The notes beneath the pieces were generated by a model. The model did no database searches and was not told the origin of the DNA. It was given only the letters and a program-made list of their open reading frames with translations. DNA of 59,114 nucleotides, taken from assembly GCA_963575745.1 (NCBI GenBank), contig CAUYUJ010005720.1, positions 1-59,114 on the forward strand, read 5' to 3'. This DNA comes from Prorocentrum cordatum. Taxonomy: Eukaryota > Sar > Dinophyceae > Prorocentrales > Prorocentraceae. Below are positions 47,843 to 56,855 of this stretch, piece after piece. Both the position numbers and the translations under genes were made by a program. How positions within the stretch are numbered: position 1 is the first letter of the stretch; each line of letters opens with the position of its first letter.

Positions 47843-49610
47843 TTACACCAATGCCCCCGCCGCCCGTAATTCACGGCCCGAGGGTGGGAGAGCGCTGGGG
47901 TTCGAAATTTGTAAGGTCCGCGCCTGGCAGGAGCCTCCGTTTGAGCTTCCTGCTCTCAGACGACACCTTCCCGTCGCAAGGGTTTCTGAGCTTGGGCCCG
48001 CTGCGCAAGTGCTAAAGGCACCGCAAGCGGCGCAGTGCACCACAGCGACCCCAGAGCCGATGACCCGAGCAACGTGGAGTTTGTGGTGGCTCCTGGGGCC
48101 CGACAACAAACTCTCGAGCGACGGGCTGAGGCCAGAACACTCAAGGCTGAATGCACATTGCACATTGCGCCTGCGCTTGCCATCGTGTCAACTTGGAAGG
48201 TGCGGGCCGATGCGCATGAGGAGTCGGCGCTTAGGACCACCCTGGACACGACCCAACTCCCCCAACTCGCCAAAACCGGGCCACTCCCCAAGCACCTCCC
48301 CATCACCGTGAATTAGGGACAGGAGAAAGTGAGTCGTCTGAGTGATACGATCACCGACAGAGCTACCGTTAAGCGTGGAAGCGGGCGGCTAGTCCTGCGT
48401 GGTGGTCGGCCAGGCGGTTCCCCCTGCAGAGGGTCTTGAGTTCTTCAATGGGTCGTTCGTCTTGAGAGGGGCGAGGCCGTCAGGGCAGTGGCCGGCGGTC
48501 TCCCTCCACACGTGGGCCTGTACGTCGGCCCCGGGCAAAGCCGACGGGCAAACGGCCAACGCTTTCAGAGAGGCGTGGCACAGTCCACAGGTCGGCGGCC
48601 CGCGGCGCACTTTTGTCCTGGCTGCACACGCGAGGCAAAAAAAAAGACCGCACCGCGCTCTGCGGCCCCACCGCTCCGCGTCGTGGTGCGGGGGAGCGGG
48701 CTGCGCAGCCCGCGAAAGGAGATCTCCAGGCTCGCCCACCTGGACCACGCTGACACCCACCCAGGAGAGGCGGCTGAGGTGAGGGTAGAGGCAATATCCA
48801 TCGGTGAAAAGGTTGGCGCCTGAGGGGAAACCAAGCAGGGCAACATCTTGCCCGTCTTCGCCAGAGAAGGTCACCTGCCAGTTCGTTAGGAGGCTCACTG
48901 CTTGTATCAGGGCGGGAAAGCCACCCTCTGCTGTACAGTAAGGATGTGGGCCACTCCACGATAGCAACTCTGACCAGCTCAGGGGGAAAAACTGTTTCCC
49001 TGACGGCAGAGGCTCGAGGGCAGCTACTCTTCCAAGCTCTGTGCCAGGGGGTGTCTTCCTCCCCGCATCTGTCGCACTGAGTTGGACCTTGTATCCCCCC
49101 TTGTTCAGCACCGAGCCCGTGAGGAGAGTCCCGCAAAAGAGCTGACGAAACTTGACCTTCTCGTTTTGGCTTAGGTACACGTTGCGAGACGTGAGCAGCG
49201 TGCGCGTTAACTCCCACCACAAGCCGAAGGCCTAAAGATCAGCCGTGTTGTGCGGGGACCTAGTGCAGGCCGGTTTGGCAAGGTCTTGAACATACACATC
49301 CTTTAACTGGTAAGCAAGATTCTTCGCAACAAGCTAGGGCGACACTTCCGTAGAATGTAAATTGGCACCAAATCGGTCCACCAAGATCCCAAGGCCCTGG
49401 GTGCCCCAACGGGTTCCGCAATTCAGAGAAAAGGCGTCCGACAAGGGCCCGCGGGTCCTGAAAAACCACATCTTGCCCTTGGAGTTGGAAGCTGTTCCTA
49501 GGGTCAACTGCCGGGCTCTGGCGAGGCTGGCAGGGGACAAGGCGTCACGCTGAGGCGCCTCAGCTGAGCACACTGGGGTAGACATCCACCATTCAGCAGC
49601 CATCCTCCCG
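47843..49610 (-). pseudogene. Decayed LINE 3' end: RNase H and zinc ribbon
   Basis: On the minus strand a 277-codon frame (49222-48389) contains SGANLFTDGYCLYPHLSRLS, then WVGVSVVQVGE: the first strand and first catalytic Asp of RNase H in dinoflagellate LINEs. Downstream, in another frame (48163-47843), HKLHVARVIGSGVAVVHCAA, CGAFSTC gives the H-x-x-H...C-x2-CGAF zinc ribbon that follows RNase H in this group, also seen as CCTACGAM in the intact LINE. The frame changes between the two domains, and the reverse transcriptase is not seen upstream. It is a broken remnant of another subfamily in intron B-C. Confidence 0.65.
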
Positions 49611-49884
49611 ACTGCCTGAAAAGCAATACCAATGGGATCGGACAGGCTGCAACTACTCGAAGCTAAATCGGACTGAACTCCTCTGAAAGAACCTCATCCG
49701 TCTCTTCCCGCCTGCGCACGCACCTGCCTGATCTGGTGGGGGCTGAAAGAGTGGACCTTAAGTGAAGGAGGGTTCGAGGTAGGTATTGCGATGTCATGTG
49801 TTCAACTTCATCCGTATAATCCGAGCACATCCTGCTCCTCTTGCCCCTGCTCCTCCTCCTCCTCTTCTTCGGCCCCTATGTCAA
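49611..49884. other. Gene-free spacer
   Basis: No recognised gene or repeat until a short (TCC)n at 49850-49865. Confidence 0.45.
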
Positions 49885-50320
49885 AAATTACTAGTACAGT
49901 CTGAGTATTAGTATTCGTGTCCGTCTGAGTCGTCTCATTTGGTAGTAGCATCATTCGTCGTATTAGTATCATCCATATTACCATTCGTCTTGCTATACTC
50001 ATTCGTCGTCGCCCGAGTGTTGATATTGTTATACAGCTTATACATATGCTTATGAAATGTATGTTATTCGTATGATTATTACGCGAAGTATCCTTCTGAC
50101 TAGTATGTGTCTGATTCCTCTCTGTAATGTATTAGTATCATTATTGTTAGACGGACTCGTCTTCGTGCTCTATTCATATCATTATGATTATGAGTATTCG
50201 CGTAAGTAGTCTTACTAGAATTATTCGTCACACTATGATTAGGATTGTTCGTAGCACGCTTCCTTTTCACTACTATGTTTCTTGCTCGTACTATCCTTGA
50301 TATGAGAATTAGTAGTATCC
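49885..50320. repeat. AT-rich cryptic TAGTATTCGTA block, second
   Basis: GTATTAGTATTCGTGTCC, TTCGTCGTATTAGTATCAT and ATGATTATGAGTATTCG steps, in the style of 47056-47580. Followed by (TCC)n at 50318-50400. Confidence 0.8.
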
Positions 50321-50435
50321 CTCCTCCTCCTCCTCTTCCTCCTCTTCCTCCTCCTCCTCCTCATCTTCCTCTTCCTCCACCTCCTCATCCTCCTCCTCAT
50401 CATCATCCTGCAAATTCTGGAGCACCGACGCTCAC

Positions 50436-50565
50436 CTGCCGCCCCTCCTCCGGGAGCCGCACGTCCGTCTGGTAGAACACCGCCGCGCCCCCAGTGGGCA
50501 GCGCGCGGAGCACCGCGCGCACGGCGCCCTGGAACCAGGCCGCCCAGGCCTCGAGGCCGCCAAGG
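50436..50565 (-). CDS. Split SAM methyltransferase, exon B
   Basis: Encodes LGGLEAWAAWFQGAVRAVLR, ALPTGGAAVFYQTDVRLPEE, GRQ. The 'W-x-x-WF...A...VL...P...G...A-x-FYQTD' pattern is diagnostic of the family. The donor is textbook: CGGCAG/GTGAGCG at 50435, phase 0, matching exon C. The acceptor is unclear: the (TCC)n tract runs right up to the exon and the only AG is in CTCGAG before GCC at 50549. That would give SLPD joined to AWAAWF with a GC donor in exon A. Microsatellite growth may have eroded the original site. Confidence 0.78.
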
Positions 50566-51082
50566 CGGAGGGAGGAGGAGGAGGAGAGGAAGGGAGGAGG
50601 AGGAGGAGGAGGAAAAGGAGAAGGAGAAGGAGGCGAGGAGGAAAAGAGGTAGAAGTCGGGGAAGGAGGAGGAGGAGCAGGGAGCAGGAGGAGGAGGAGGA
50701 GGGGGAGGAGGAGGAGAGGAGAAGGAAGGGGAGGAGGAAGAGGAGGAGGAGCAGGAGGAGGAAAAGCAGGAGGAGGAGGAGAAGGAGGAGGGGAGGAGGA
50801 CGAGAAGGAGGAGGAGGAGGAGGTGGAGGAGGGAGAAGGAGGAGGGAGAAGGAGGAGGAGGGAGCGGAGGAGAGAGAGGGAGGAGGAGAGGAGGAGGAGG
50901 AAGAGGAGAGGAGCAGGAGGAGGAGATGAGGAGGAGGAGGTGGAGAGAGGGAGGAGGAGGAGGAGGAGGAGGAAGAGGAGGAGGAGAAGCAGCAGCAGCA
51001 GCAAGAGCAGGAGGAACAGGATGAGGGTGGAGGATGGAGGAGGAGGAGGAGGAGGAGGAGGAGGAGGAGGAGGAGGAGGAGC
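50566..51082. repeat. (GGA)n microsatellite, about 500 bp, abutting exon B
   Basis: (TCC)n on the minus strand, with AGGAGAAGG, GGGAGG and GCAGCAGCAG breaks; it takes the position of the pyrimidine tract for exon B. Confidence 0.97.
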
Positions 51083-51113
51083 AATCGGAACAATCGCAAA
51101 GTGATATCAAATT

Positions 51114-52404
51114 CTACATCCCATTCTCTCTCCCCGAGCGCCGAAAGGGGCCAGAGGCCGAAGAACACGAAACGGAGGCAAGACATTCAATGATGACGCC
51201 ATTGCCGCCGCAGCCCATCGCGCCACATGGCGAAGTCGATGACCAGAGCCGCATAGCAGAGGCCACGAAACGAGAGATGCCTAGCAACACCCTCTGCTGT
51301 ACCAGTGTCCCGTGCACAAACGTCCAGCCGACACAACCATACGCATGTGCATCAACTTCGCTTGCCATTGTCCATGGTGGGCGCGGCCGCAGGCGGAGCA
51401 GACGGCGGGCCCGCTGCTGCAGCCGTCTCGGCCGCGGCCACCGAAAAGCCCTGGGGCATGGCCCCCACGTCCATCCAACGACGCAGCGGGTGGCCGTGTC
51501 CCAGGGGGGCCGAGCAGCGAACGATGGAGGCCGATCGGCACCGCGGATGGCATCGACGTCACGCATGAGCCGCGCCCGCTCGGCACCGGCGCACCCGCTT
51601 GCTGCCGCACGCGGCTCCTGCGCCCCCGTGGCCTCGCCGACCGGCCCCGCAGCAGCTCGTTCCTCAAGACGAACTTCACCGGTGGACGAAAAGGCTGCGT
51701 CCTCCGACCCGCGGCGCTGAGCGGCTCCCGCGGCCGCGAAGCGCAGCAGCTCCTCCCGTCGCTCCAGGATGCACTGCGCGGTCGGACTCGGCGTCGGGCT
51801 CTGCACCGGAGACGTCGCTCCGCAGGCACCTGTGCTCGGCCGCCGCCGCCGCCGGCAGCCGCATGCCACCCTCAGAGCCTTCAGCTGCGCCCTCGGCGCG
51901 TCGGGCTCGGCGTCGGGCAAAGCGTCGGGGTCGGAAACCTCCACAGAAGCGCCAGCGGAAGAGACCACGAACGGCTCCTCCGCGCTTGTGGAGGCGATGG
52001 CGCCACAGGTACAGCGTACTCCGCACGCGACGCCGTGCTCTGGCGGCACAAACTCCCAGCGGCCCGCCACTGGGACGAAGTCAGCCGCCGCCGCGCGCAT
52101 CCGCGCGGGGAGTGCCCAGGCGGGAGCTCGGTTCCGCAACCTCGCCCCGCGGCACGCGACGGGCCCCGTCGCCCGCCGCCTTGACGGCCGTGCCCTCCAG
52201 CAGCTCCGCGTGGGGCACGCTCACGAGGCTCGCGAGCTCCCGCGAGGCATCCCCAGGCCTGTGCCTGTGGTGCCCCAAACGCTCCTCAAGGTGGCGGCGC
52301 CAGGGCAGCGCCCTCCCCAGGGCCTCCAGACGCGCACTCATGTCCAGGATGAGGTCGCTGTCGAGGTCGAGATTGTGGACGGCCACATGGACCGCACTGG
52401 ACAC
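51114..52404 (-). CDS. Unidentified possible coding remnant downstream of a spliced-leader relic
   Basis: Two minus-strand frames follow the leader relic at 52607-52586. The first (52404-52081) reads SAVHVAVHNLDLDSDLILDM, SARLEALGRALPWRRHLEER and has a strand-helix look; VHN is reminiscent of LINE endonucleases, but that is weak. The second (52139-51114, 341 codons) reads ADFVPVAGRWEFVPPEHGVA early on. They could be one frameshifted retroposed gene. GC-rich DNA keeps several other frames open, so coding is unproven. Confidence 0.25.
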
Positions 52405-52585
52405 CAGATAAGCGTCATCCTGCTGAGCGTTGCCTACTCACGCACGGGCTAACGGCCCCGCAGGTCTCCTGTAGCCATCCTTATCAAGAGGGCACGAACA
52501 ACACAACGAAAGCCTCCGGTTGAACCAGTCGTGACGTATCACCTTGCCAGCTCGAGCAATGGGGCTGTCGCACGCTGTTGTGCGG

Positions 52586-52607
52586 CTTGTGCCAACATGG
52601 CTACGGA
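52586..52607 (-). other. Spliced-leader relic (20 of 22 positions)
   Basis: Minus strand TCCGTAGCCATGTTGG, CACAAG. It differs from the dinoflagellate leader by two bases and, like the exact copy at 27687, directly follows a (TCC)n tract. No GT follows (next bases CCGCAC), so it is not a leader RNA gene. It marks the 5' end of an old retroposed mRNA. Confidence 0.8.
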
Positions 52608-52812
52608 GGAAGAGGAGGAGGAGGAGGAGGAGGAGGAGGAGAAGGAAGGAAGAGTAGGAGGAGTAGGAGGAGGAGAAGGAGGAGAAGGGAGGAGGGAGGA
52701 GGGAGGAGGGAGGAGGGAGGATGGAGGCGGAGGAGGAGGAGGAGAGGGAGGCGGAGGAGGAGGAGGAAGAGAAGGAGGCGGAGGAGGAGGAGGAGGAGGA
52801 GGAGGAGGAGGA
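52608..52812. repeat. (GGA)n microsatellite before the spliced-leader relic
   Basis: GGA repetition with GAGGGAGG and GGCGGAGG steps; joins the relic without a gap. Confidence 0.97.
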
Positions 52813-53007
52813 GCCCGGGGACGCAGTGTCCCTCCCTACGCCCACGAGGAGGCCCCTCCCCCCTGCAACCCCAGGCGAGGGCCCCGAGGTCCCATCCGTC
52901 AGGACCTTCTGGGCCGCCAAGAGCAGCCCTCGGAGCACCCTGGGGCGGGGGTCGCAGGAAGCTCGCGCAGAGCCAGCGGCCCTGGACCTTCTCCCAAGAG
53001 TGCTGAC
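52813..53007. other. Non-repetitive segment, possibly intronic
   Basis: Lies between (GGA)n and the possible exon at 53008. Minus-strand reading AAQKVLTDGTSGPSPG is plausible protein, but two other frames are equally open. Confidence 0.3.
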
Positions 53008-53164
53008 CTCGACTGAGCGCAGTCTGGGGACGAGTCTGGCCCGGCGGATGGGTGCGCTCGACCCGTTCTGAACGCCAAAGATCTCGGGAGGTCGTGGCCG
53101 TGAGAGCCCGACACGCCCGTCGCCGGACAGGGGCAGCGATGGCATCCCACTCGTAGGTCCGAGG
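53008..53164 (-). CDS. Possible exon with TCC tract, CAG acceptor and GT donor
   Basis: On the minus strand (TCC)n ends TCCTCCAG before CCT at 53164, and CAGTCGAG/GTCAGCAC offers a GT donor at 53007. All three frames are open over the 157 bp (for example PRTYEWDAIAAPVRRRAC), so the product cannot be chosen. It lies in intron A-B of the split methyltransferase but shows no match to that family. Confidence 0.25.
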
Positions 53165-53217
53165 CTGGAGGAGGAGGAGGAGGAGGAGGAGGAGGAGGAG
53201 GAGGAGGAGGAGAAGGA
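53165..53217. repeat. (GGA)n microsatellite
   Basis: About 16 GGA triplets, ending CTGGAGG at the possible acceptor above. Confidence 0.97.
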
Positions 53218-53261
53218 GGGTGCCCAGGCCTCGATGGTGGGGGCCACCTCTTGCACCTCTA

Positions 53262-53392
53262 GTGGACTCCCGGATGGGGCCCCAAATGGGGGAGGTCGGA
53301 GGATTGCGCCGCATCGCCGATGCGTCGGAGACGCATCGGCGGCGTCGACATGTGGAACATCGGGCTCCACGTCGAGCCACATTCGAGGAACA
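53262..53392. mobile_element. PAL-A element, copy 7 (right part missing)
   Basis: GACTCCCGGATGGGGCCCC and GGTCGGAGGATTGCGCCGCA at the left, ATGCGTCGGAGACGCATCGG core, ending within the CACGTCGAGCCACAT of the right arm. Confidence 0.75.
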
Positions 53393-53409
53393 GAGAACGG
53401 CATCAACAG

Positions 53410-53563
53410 ACATGTTGCAACTCCACGCGGATTGTCTGGATCGGCGCTAGACCCCCTCTTCCCGGCGCGCGGAGCGCGCCAGGGGCGGCGTCGGAAGCGC
53501 CGCTGGGGGCGGGGGGCCAACGCCGATACAAGAAATCCGGGCGGAGCTCCAGAAGCGCATGTC
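53410..53563. mobile_element. PAL-B element, copy 5
   Basis: GACATGTTGCAACTCCACGC, GGATTGTCTGGATCGGCGCT against AACGCCGATACAAGAAATCC, GGGCGGAGCTCCAGAAGCGC, ATGTC. GACATG/CATGTC forms the outermost pair. Core GCGCGCGGAGCGCGCCAGGG. Confidence 0.85.
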
Positions 53564-53583
53564 CAGTAGGAGGCCTGGAGATG

Positions 53584-53757
53584 GGCACCAGCACCAACAC
53601 CAGGGCCTGCCCCAGCCGGGGGAGGCCGATCCCAGAGCTTGGTGCCGGTGATGATCTGTCGGCCACCGTGAAGCCCGAGCCTTACCGCCATCACCGAGGT
53701 CGGGACCATCTTCCCTCGGTGGGCGCACGCCGCCGATACTGGTGCTGGTGCCAACCT
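53584..53757. mobile_element. Fold-back element with GGCACCAGCACCA ends
   Basis: GGGCACCAGCACCAACACCA at the left is inverted as CGATACTGGTGCTGGTGCCA at the right. Interior: GCCGGTGATGATCTGTCGGC. Non-coding. Confidence 0.7.
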
Positions 53758-53890
53758 CTGTATGGGGAAACGAAAAGGTACCAATACAGATACTCCCTGG
53801 ACCTCTCCCAGGGTGCGTTCTGACCAGGATTTCGAGGCGCATCCGACGGTGGCGACGAGGGCCTCCGAGGAGGCACCCAAGAGTGGACAT
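53758..53890. repeat. Dispersed repeat, copy 2 (partner of 35900)
   Basis: AAAAGGTACCAATACAGATA, CTCCCTGGACCTCTCCCAGG, GTGCGTTCTGACCAGGATTT, CGAGGCGCATCC and GGCGACGAGGGCCTCCGAGG follow the order of copy 1. Confidence 0.75.
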
Positions 53891-53964
53891 CGAGGAAAAT
53901 GGTGGAGGTATGGGTACCTGTTCCTCCTCTGGCTGCAGGCCTGCGGCCTGTGCCGCTGTTTGGT

Positions 53965-54052
53965 CCTTCGGCGCATCGCCGAGGCATCGAGGCGCCGGCG
54001 CGATCCTCCGACGCCCACCAGCTCGGACCCCATCGGGAAGGCCCCGCACCTC
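53965..54052. mobile_element. PAL-A element, copy 8 (right half only)
   Basis: CCTTCGGCGCATCGCCGAGG, CATCGAGGCGCCGGCGCGAT, CCTCCGACGCCCACCAGCTC and GGACCCCATCGGGAAGGCC correspond to the right arm of the family; no left arm is present. Confidence 0.65.
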
Positions 54053-54129
54053 GCAGGCGTCGGTGGCCGTGGTCGCCCAGGCCGCTCCGAGGGGCCACGG
54101 GGGGGCGGGGTCCCTGCAGGGAGCCCCGG

Positions 54130-54255
54130 AGGAGGAGGAGGAGGAGGAGGAGGAGGAGGAGGAGGAGGAGGAGAAGGAGGAGGACGGGGAGGAGGAGGAG
54201 GAGGAGGAGGACGAGGGGAACGAGGAGGAAAGGAGGGAGGACGAGGAGGAGGGGT
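54130..54255. repeat. (GGA)n microsatellite
   Basis: GGA with GGACGGGG and GAACGAGG steps. On the minus strand it leads to CTGCAG before GGACCC near 54119 and a later GCGAG/GTGCGG, another exon-like layout without recognisable protein. Confidence 0.95.
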
Positions 54256-54479
54256 TCGTGTGGCGTCGGCACGCGGCAAAGTTTTTGACACCGCTTCGTC
54301 GCTCAACGTTGAATCGATTGCGGCCCCGATCGATCCATGTCGAATCCAGTCGGGTCCAGCGGCGTTACCGCGTCCATCGGTGCATGCGCGCCGCAGACCT
54401 CAACCCTGAACGCATTCGCTGGCGTCGCTGGCGCGCCAACGAGGCATGAACCTGCTGCACACGAACAGGCCCCCCAGTC

Positions 54480-55950
54480 CGCGAGACCAGCCCCTGTGGG
54501 GAGCCCCACCTGAGGCCCCAATGGTAGCGCCCGCATGCCGCCGCCACCCCACTTTGGCGCACCCCTCAAAGGTTTCACAGCCCCAGGCCCCATAGCGATC
54601 TCCACCGAAGGCCCCAGTGCCTGCGCCCGCATGCCGCCGCCACCCCACTTTGACACACCCCATCGCACGCTTCGTGGCCCTATGGGGAGCTCCACCTAAG
54701 GCCCCAGTGGTTGCGCCCGCCTCTGCCGACATCCCACTTTGGCGCCTCCCTCACGTTCTTGGTGGCCCCATTTGGAGCTCACAGAATAACCGCCTGCAGG
54801 CCGCCGCCGCCCCACTTTGGCGGACTCCTCAAACGTTCCGTGGCCCCTTAGCGAGCTCCACCTAAGACATCAGTGGTTGCGCCCGCGTGCCGCAGCCACC
54901 CCACTTTGACGCAACCCTCATACGCTCTGTGGCACCACAGGGAGCTTCACTCAAGGCCCCCAGTGGTTGCGCCCGCATGCCACCGCCACCCCACTTTTGC
55001 GCATCCATCATACGTGTCGTGGCTCCATGGGGATCCACCGAAGGCCCCAGTGGCTGCGCCCGCCCCTGCCGCCACCCCACTCTGGCGCAGTCCTCACACG
55101 TTTCGTGGGCCCATGGGTAGCTCCACCTGAGGCCCCAGATGTTGCGCCTGCAGGCAGCCGCCGACACACTCTGGCGAACCCCATCGCACGCTTGGTGGCC
55201 CCACAGGAAGCGCCCCCTAAAGCCCAAGCAGCTGCGCCCGCGTGCCATCTCCACTCCACTTTGGCACATCACTCACACGCCTCGTGGCCCCGTAGGGAGC
55301 TCCACCTATGGCCCCAGTGGTTGCGCCTGCATGCCGCCGCCGACACACTTTGGCGCCTCCCTCGTAGGTTGCGTGGCCAAAAGGGAGCTCCACCTAAGGC
55401 CCAAGCGGCTGCGCCTGCACGCCATCGCCACCCCACTTTGGCACACCCCTCCCACGATTCGTGACCCTGTAGAGAGCTCCACTTAAGGCCCCGACGATTG
55501 TTCGCATGTCTTCTCCAGACCATCCCTCACACGTTTCGTGGCACACAGGGAGCTGCACCTCACGGCCCCAGTGGCAAGAAACGTATGCGTGACAGCCCCC
55601 AGTTCGGCACATCCCTCACACGTGGCCACATCAGGAGTTCCACCTCAGGCCTCACTGGCAGGAAACGCATGCGTGGCCGTGTCCCTGTCGGCACACCGCC
55701 CACACGTTTCATGGCCCCAATGGCTGCGTTCGCATGCCTTCTCCAGACCATCTCGGCACACCCCGCATAATTACGCTTCGCGACCCGATACGGAGCTCCG
55801 CCGAAAAAAACGACCGGCCCGAACCGCATGCGTGACCGCGCCCACGTCGGCGCGCTCCTCGCAGGTGGCCCCACACGGAGCTCAACCTGAGACCCAACTG
55901 GCAAGAATCGCACGCGCGGCCGTGCCCCTTTCGGCACACCGCTCCTACGC
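54480..55950. repeat. 88-bp minisatellite, about 16 copies
   Basis: Units: CCACCCCACTTTGGCGCACC, CCTCA(C)ACGTTTCGTGGCCC, CATAGGGAGCTCCACCTAAG, GCCCCAGTGGTTGCGCCCGC, ATGCCGC. Left units are closest to each other; units right of about 55490 diverge (TTCGCATGCCTTCTCCAGAC). The smaller array at 8881-9110 is the same family. Confidence 0.95.
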
Positions 55951-55951
55951 T

Positions 55952-55989
55952 TAAGTCGGGCCTGTCCCCCTATACAGGGGAATTTTCGA

Positions 55990-56025
<36 letters not shown>

Positions 56026-56108
56026 CAAAAATACCCCAAAATGATCCAAATACTTAAACAATAATCCCCAGACTATTTTTTACAATTTTTGAATATCCCG
56101 CCGACTTA
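55952..56108. mobile_element. TIR-C element, copy 4, inserted in the minisatellite
   Basis: TTAAGTCGGGCCTGTCCCCC left, ATCCCGCCGACTTAAT right (worn). A (TA)n run fills 55993-56022. TCCTACGCTT occurs directly on both sides (55942-55951 and 56110-56119), a 10-bp target duplication, and the array resumes afterwards. Confidence 0.85.
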
Positions 56109-56406
56109 ATCCTACGCTTCGTGGCCCCGTGGGGAGCTCCGCAGGAGGCCCCGTGCGGCGGGAACCGCGTGCGCCACCGCGCCGCTCGCGGCACGCCCCT
56201 CGCACGCTCCGTGGCCCTCGCCCGCCTCGCTGCCCCGCCGCCGGGCTGCACACCGAGCTGCGGCCCGCTGCGGCGGAGCCCTGCGGACCCCTCCGCAGCA
56301 GCGTCGCCCCGTCCTTCTCGCGCACGCCTCGGCCCTCTTGCTGGCCCCCCCCCCCCCCTCGGCTTCCGCCTCTCGGCGCGTGGCCCCTCGGGACGGCCGA
56401 CCGACC
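56109..56406. other. Right end of the minisatellite and intron start
   Basis: CTTCGTGGCCCCGTGGGGAG and GCACGCCCCTCGCACGCTCC are diverged 88-bp units to about 56215. The rest is GC-rich intron sequence without a recognised exon. Confidence 0.55.
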
Positions 56407-56503
56407 ACGCGTCGGGGAGCGACGTCAGCACCAGCGACCCGTCCGGGAGCGACCCGGGCCTCGGCAGCCACTCCAGCGCGTCCGCGCACACCACCTCCCG
56501 CAT
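56407..56503 (-). CDS. Split SAM methyltransferase, exon A (N-terminus and catalytic loop)
   Basis: First recognised exon of a gene that runs from here to about 40.26 kb. It starts MREVVCADALEWLPRPGSLP and ends DGSLVLTSLPDA. The D-A-L-x-W-L start and the TSLPD loop (in the place of the (D/N/S)PP(Y/W) catalytic motif IV of beta-class N4/N6 amino-methyltransferases) fit the start of this family; motif I comes last, in exon E. The enzyme would methylate an amino group of a nucleic acid base or similar; the substrate is unknown. The Met at 56503 is the family-like start, but the frame is open upstream to 56572. The donor is GC after GAC (56409) or GT after GC (56407). Assembled exons A-E give about 220 residues in the right order and orientation. 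Confidence 0.72.
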
Positions 56504-56855
56504 CGCCGGGCCAGGCCCGCCCTGGGGAGGCTGGGCAGGCTGGGGCCGTCGGGCCCCCAATCGGCGATCCATGGGCGATTGGGGATCGATGCCTCTCCCA
56601 CCCTGAACCTGCCCCCCGCCCAGACGTTGGAGGCGGCTTTCAACGGGGGGGGGATCTTAGATGCTGATGCTGGTGGTAATCCTTGGGCAACCTAGACGGC
56701 CCAAATCCGCCGACCCTGTGTCGGCGTGTGGAAGAGGCTTTTCGGTTTTCTCTGTTCTCTCTGAGGCTGTCCTGTCTGCCTCCTGTTCGTCGTCGTCGTC
56801 GTCGCTCACCCCTCTTTCCTGGGACTGATCGCTGGGACGCCCCTTTCCTTTCATC
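56504..56855. other. 5' flank of the split methyltransferase
   Basis: Includes AATCCGCCGACCCTGTGTCGG, CGTGTGGAAG at 56706-56735, matching 36165-36190, and a short (CGT)n at 56789-56803. No promoter motif can be claimed. Confidence 0.5.

Noticed and set aside
52467-52490. GTAGCCATCCTTATCAAG on the plus strand, partly like a spliced leader
   Set aside because: Only the GTAGCCAT core and the final TCAAG agree, an insertion is needed, the strand is opposite to the genes, and no TCC junction or retroposed sequence follows.
52438-54306. A 622-codon minus-strand open frame
   Set aside because: It crosses two (TCC)n tracts, PAL-A, PAL-B and a fold-back element, and its sequence is Pro/Ser-rich translation of these. 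Only small sub-segments could be exons.
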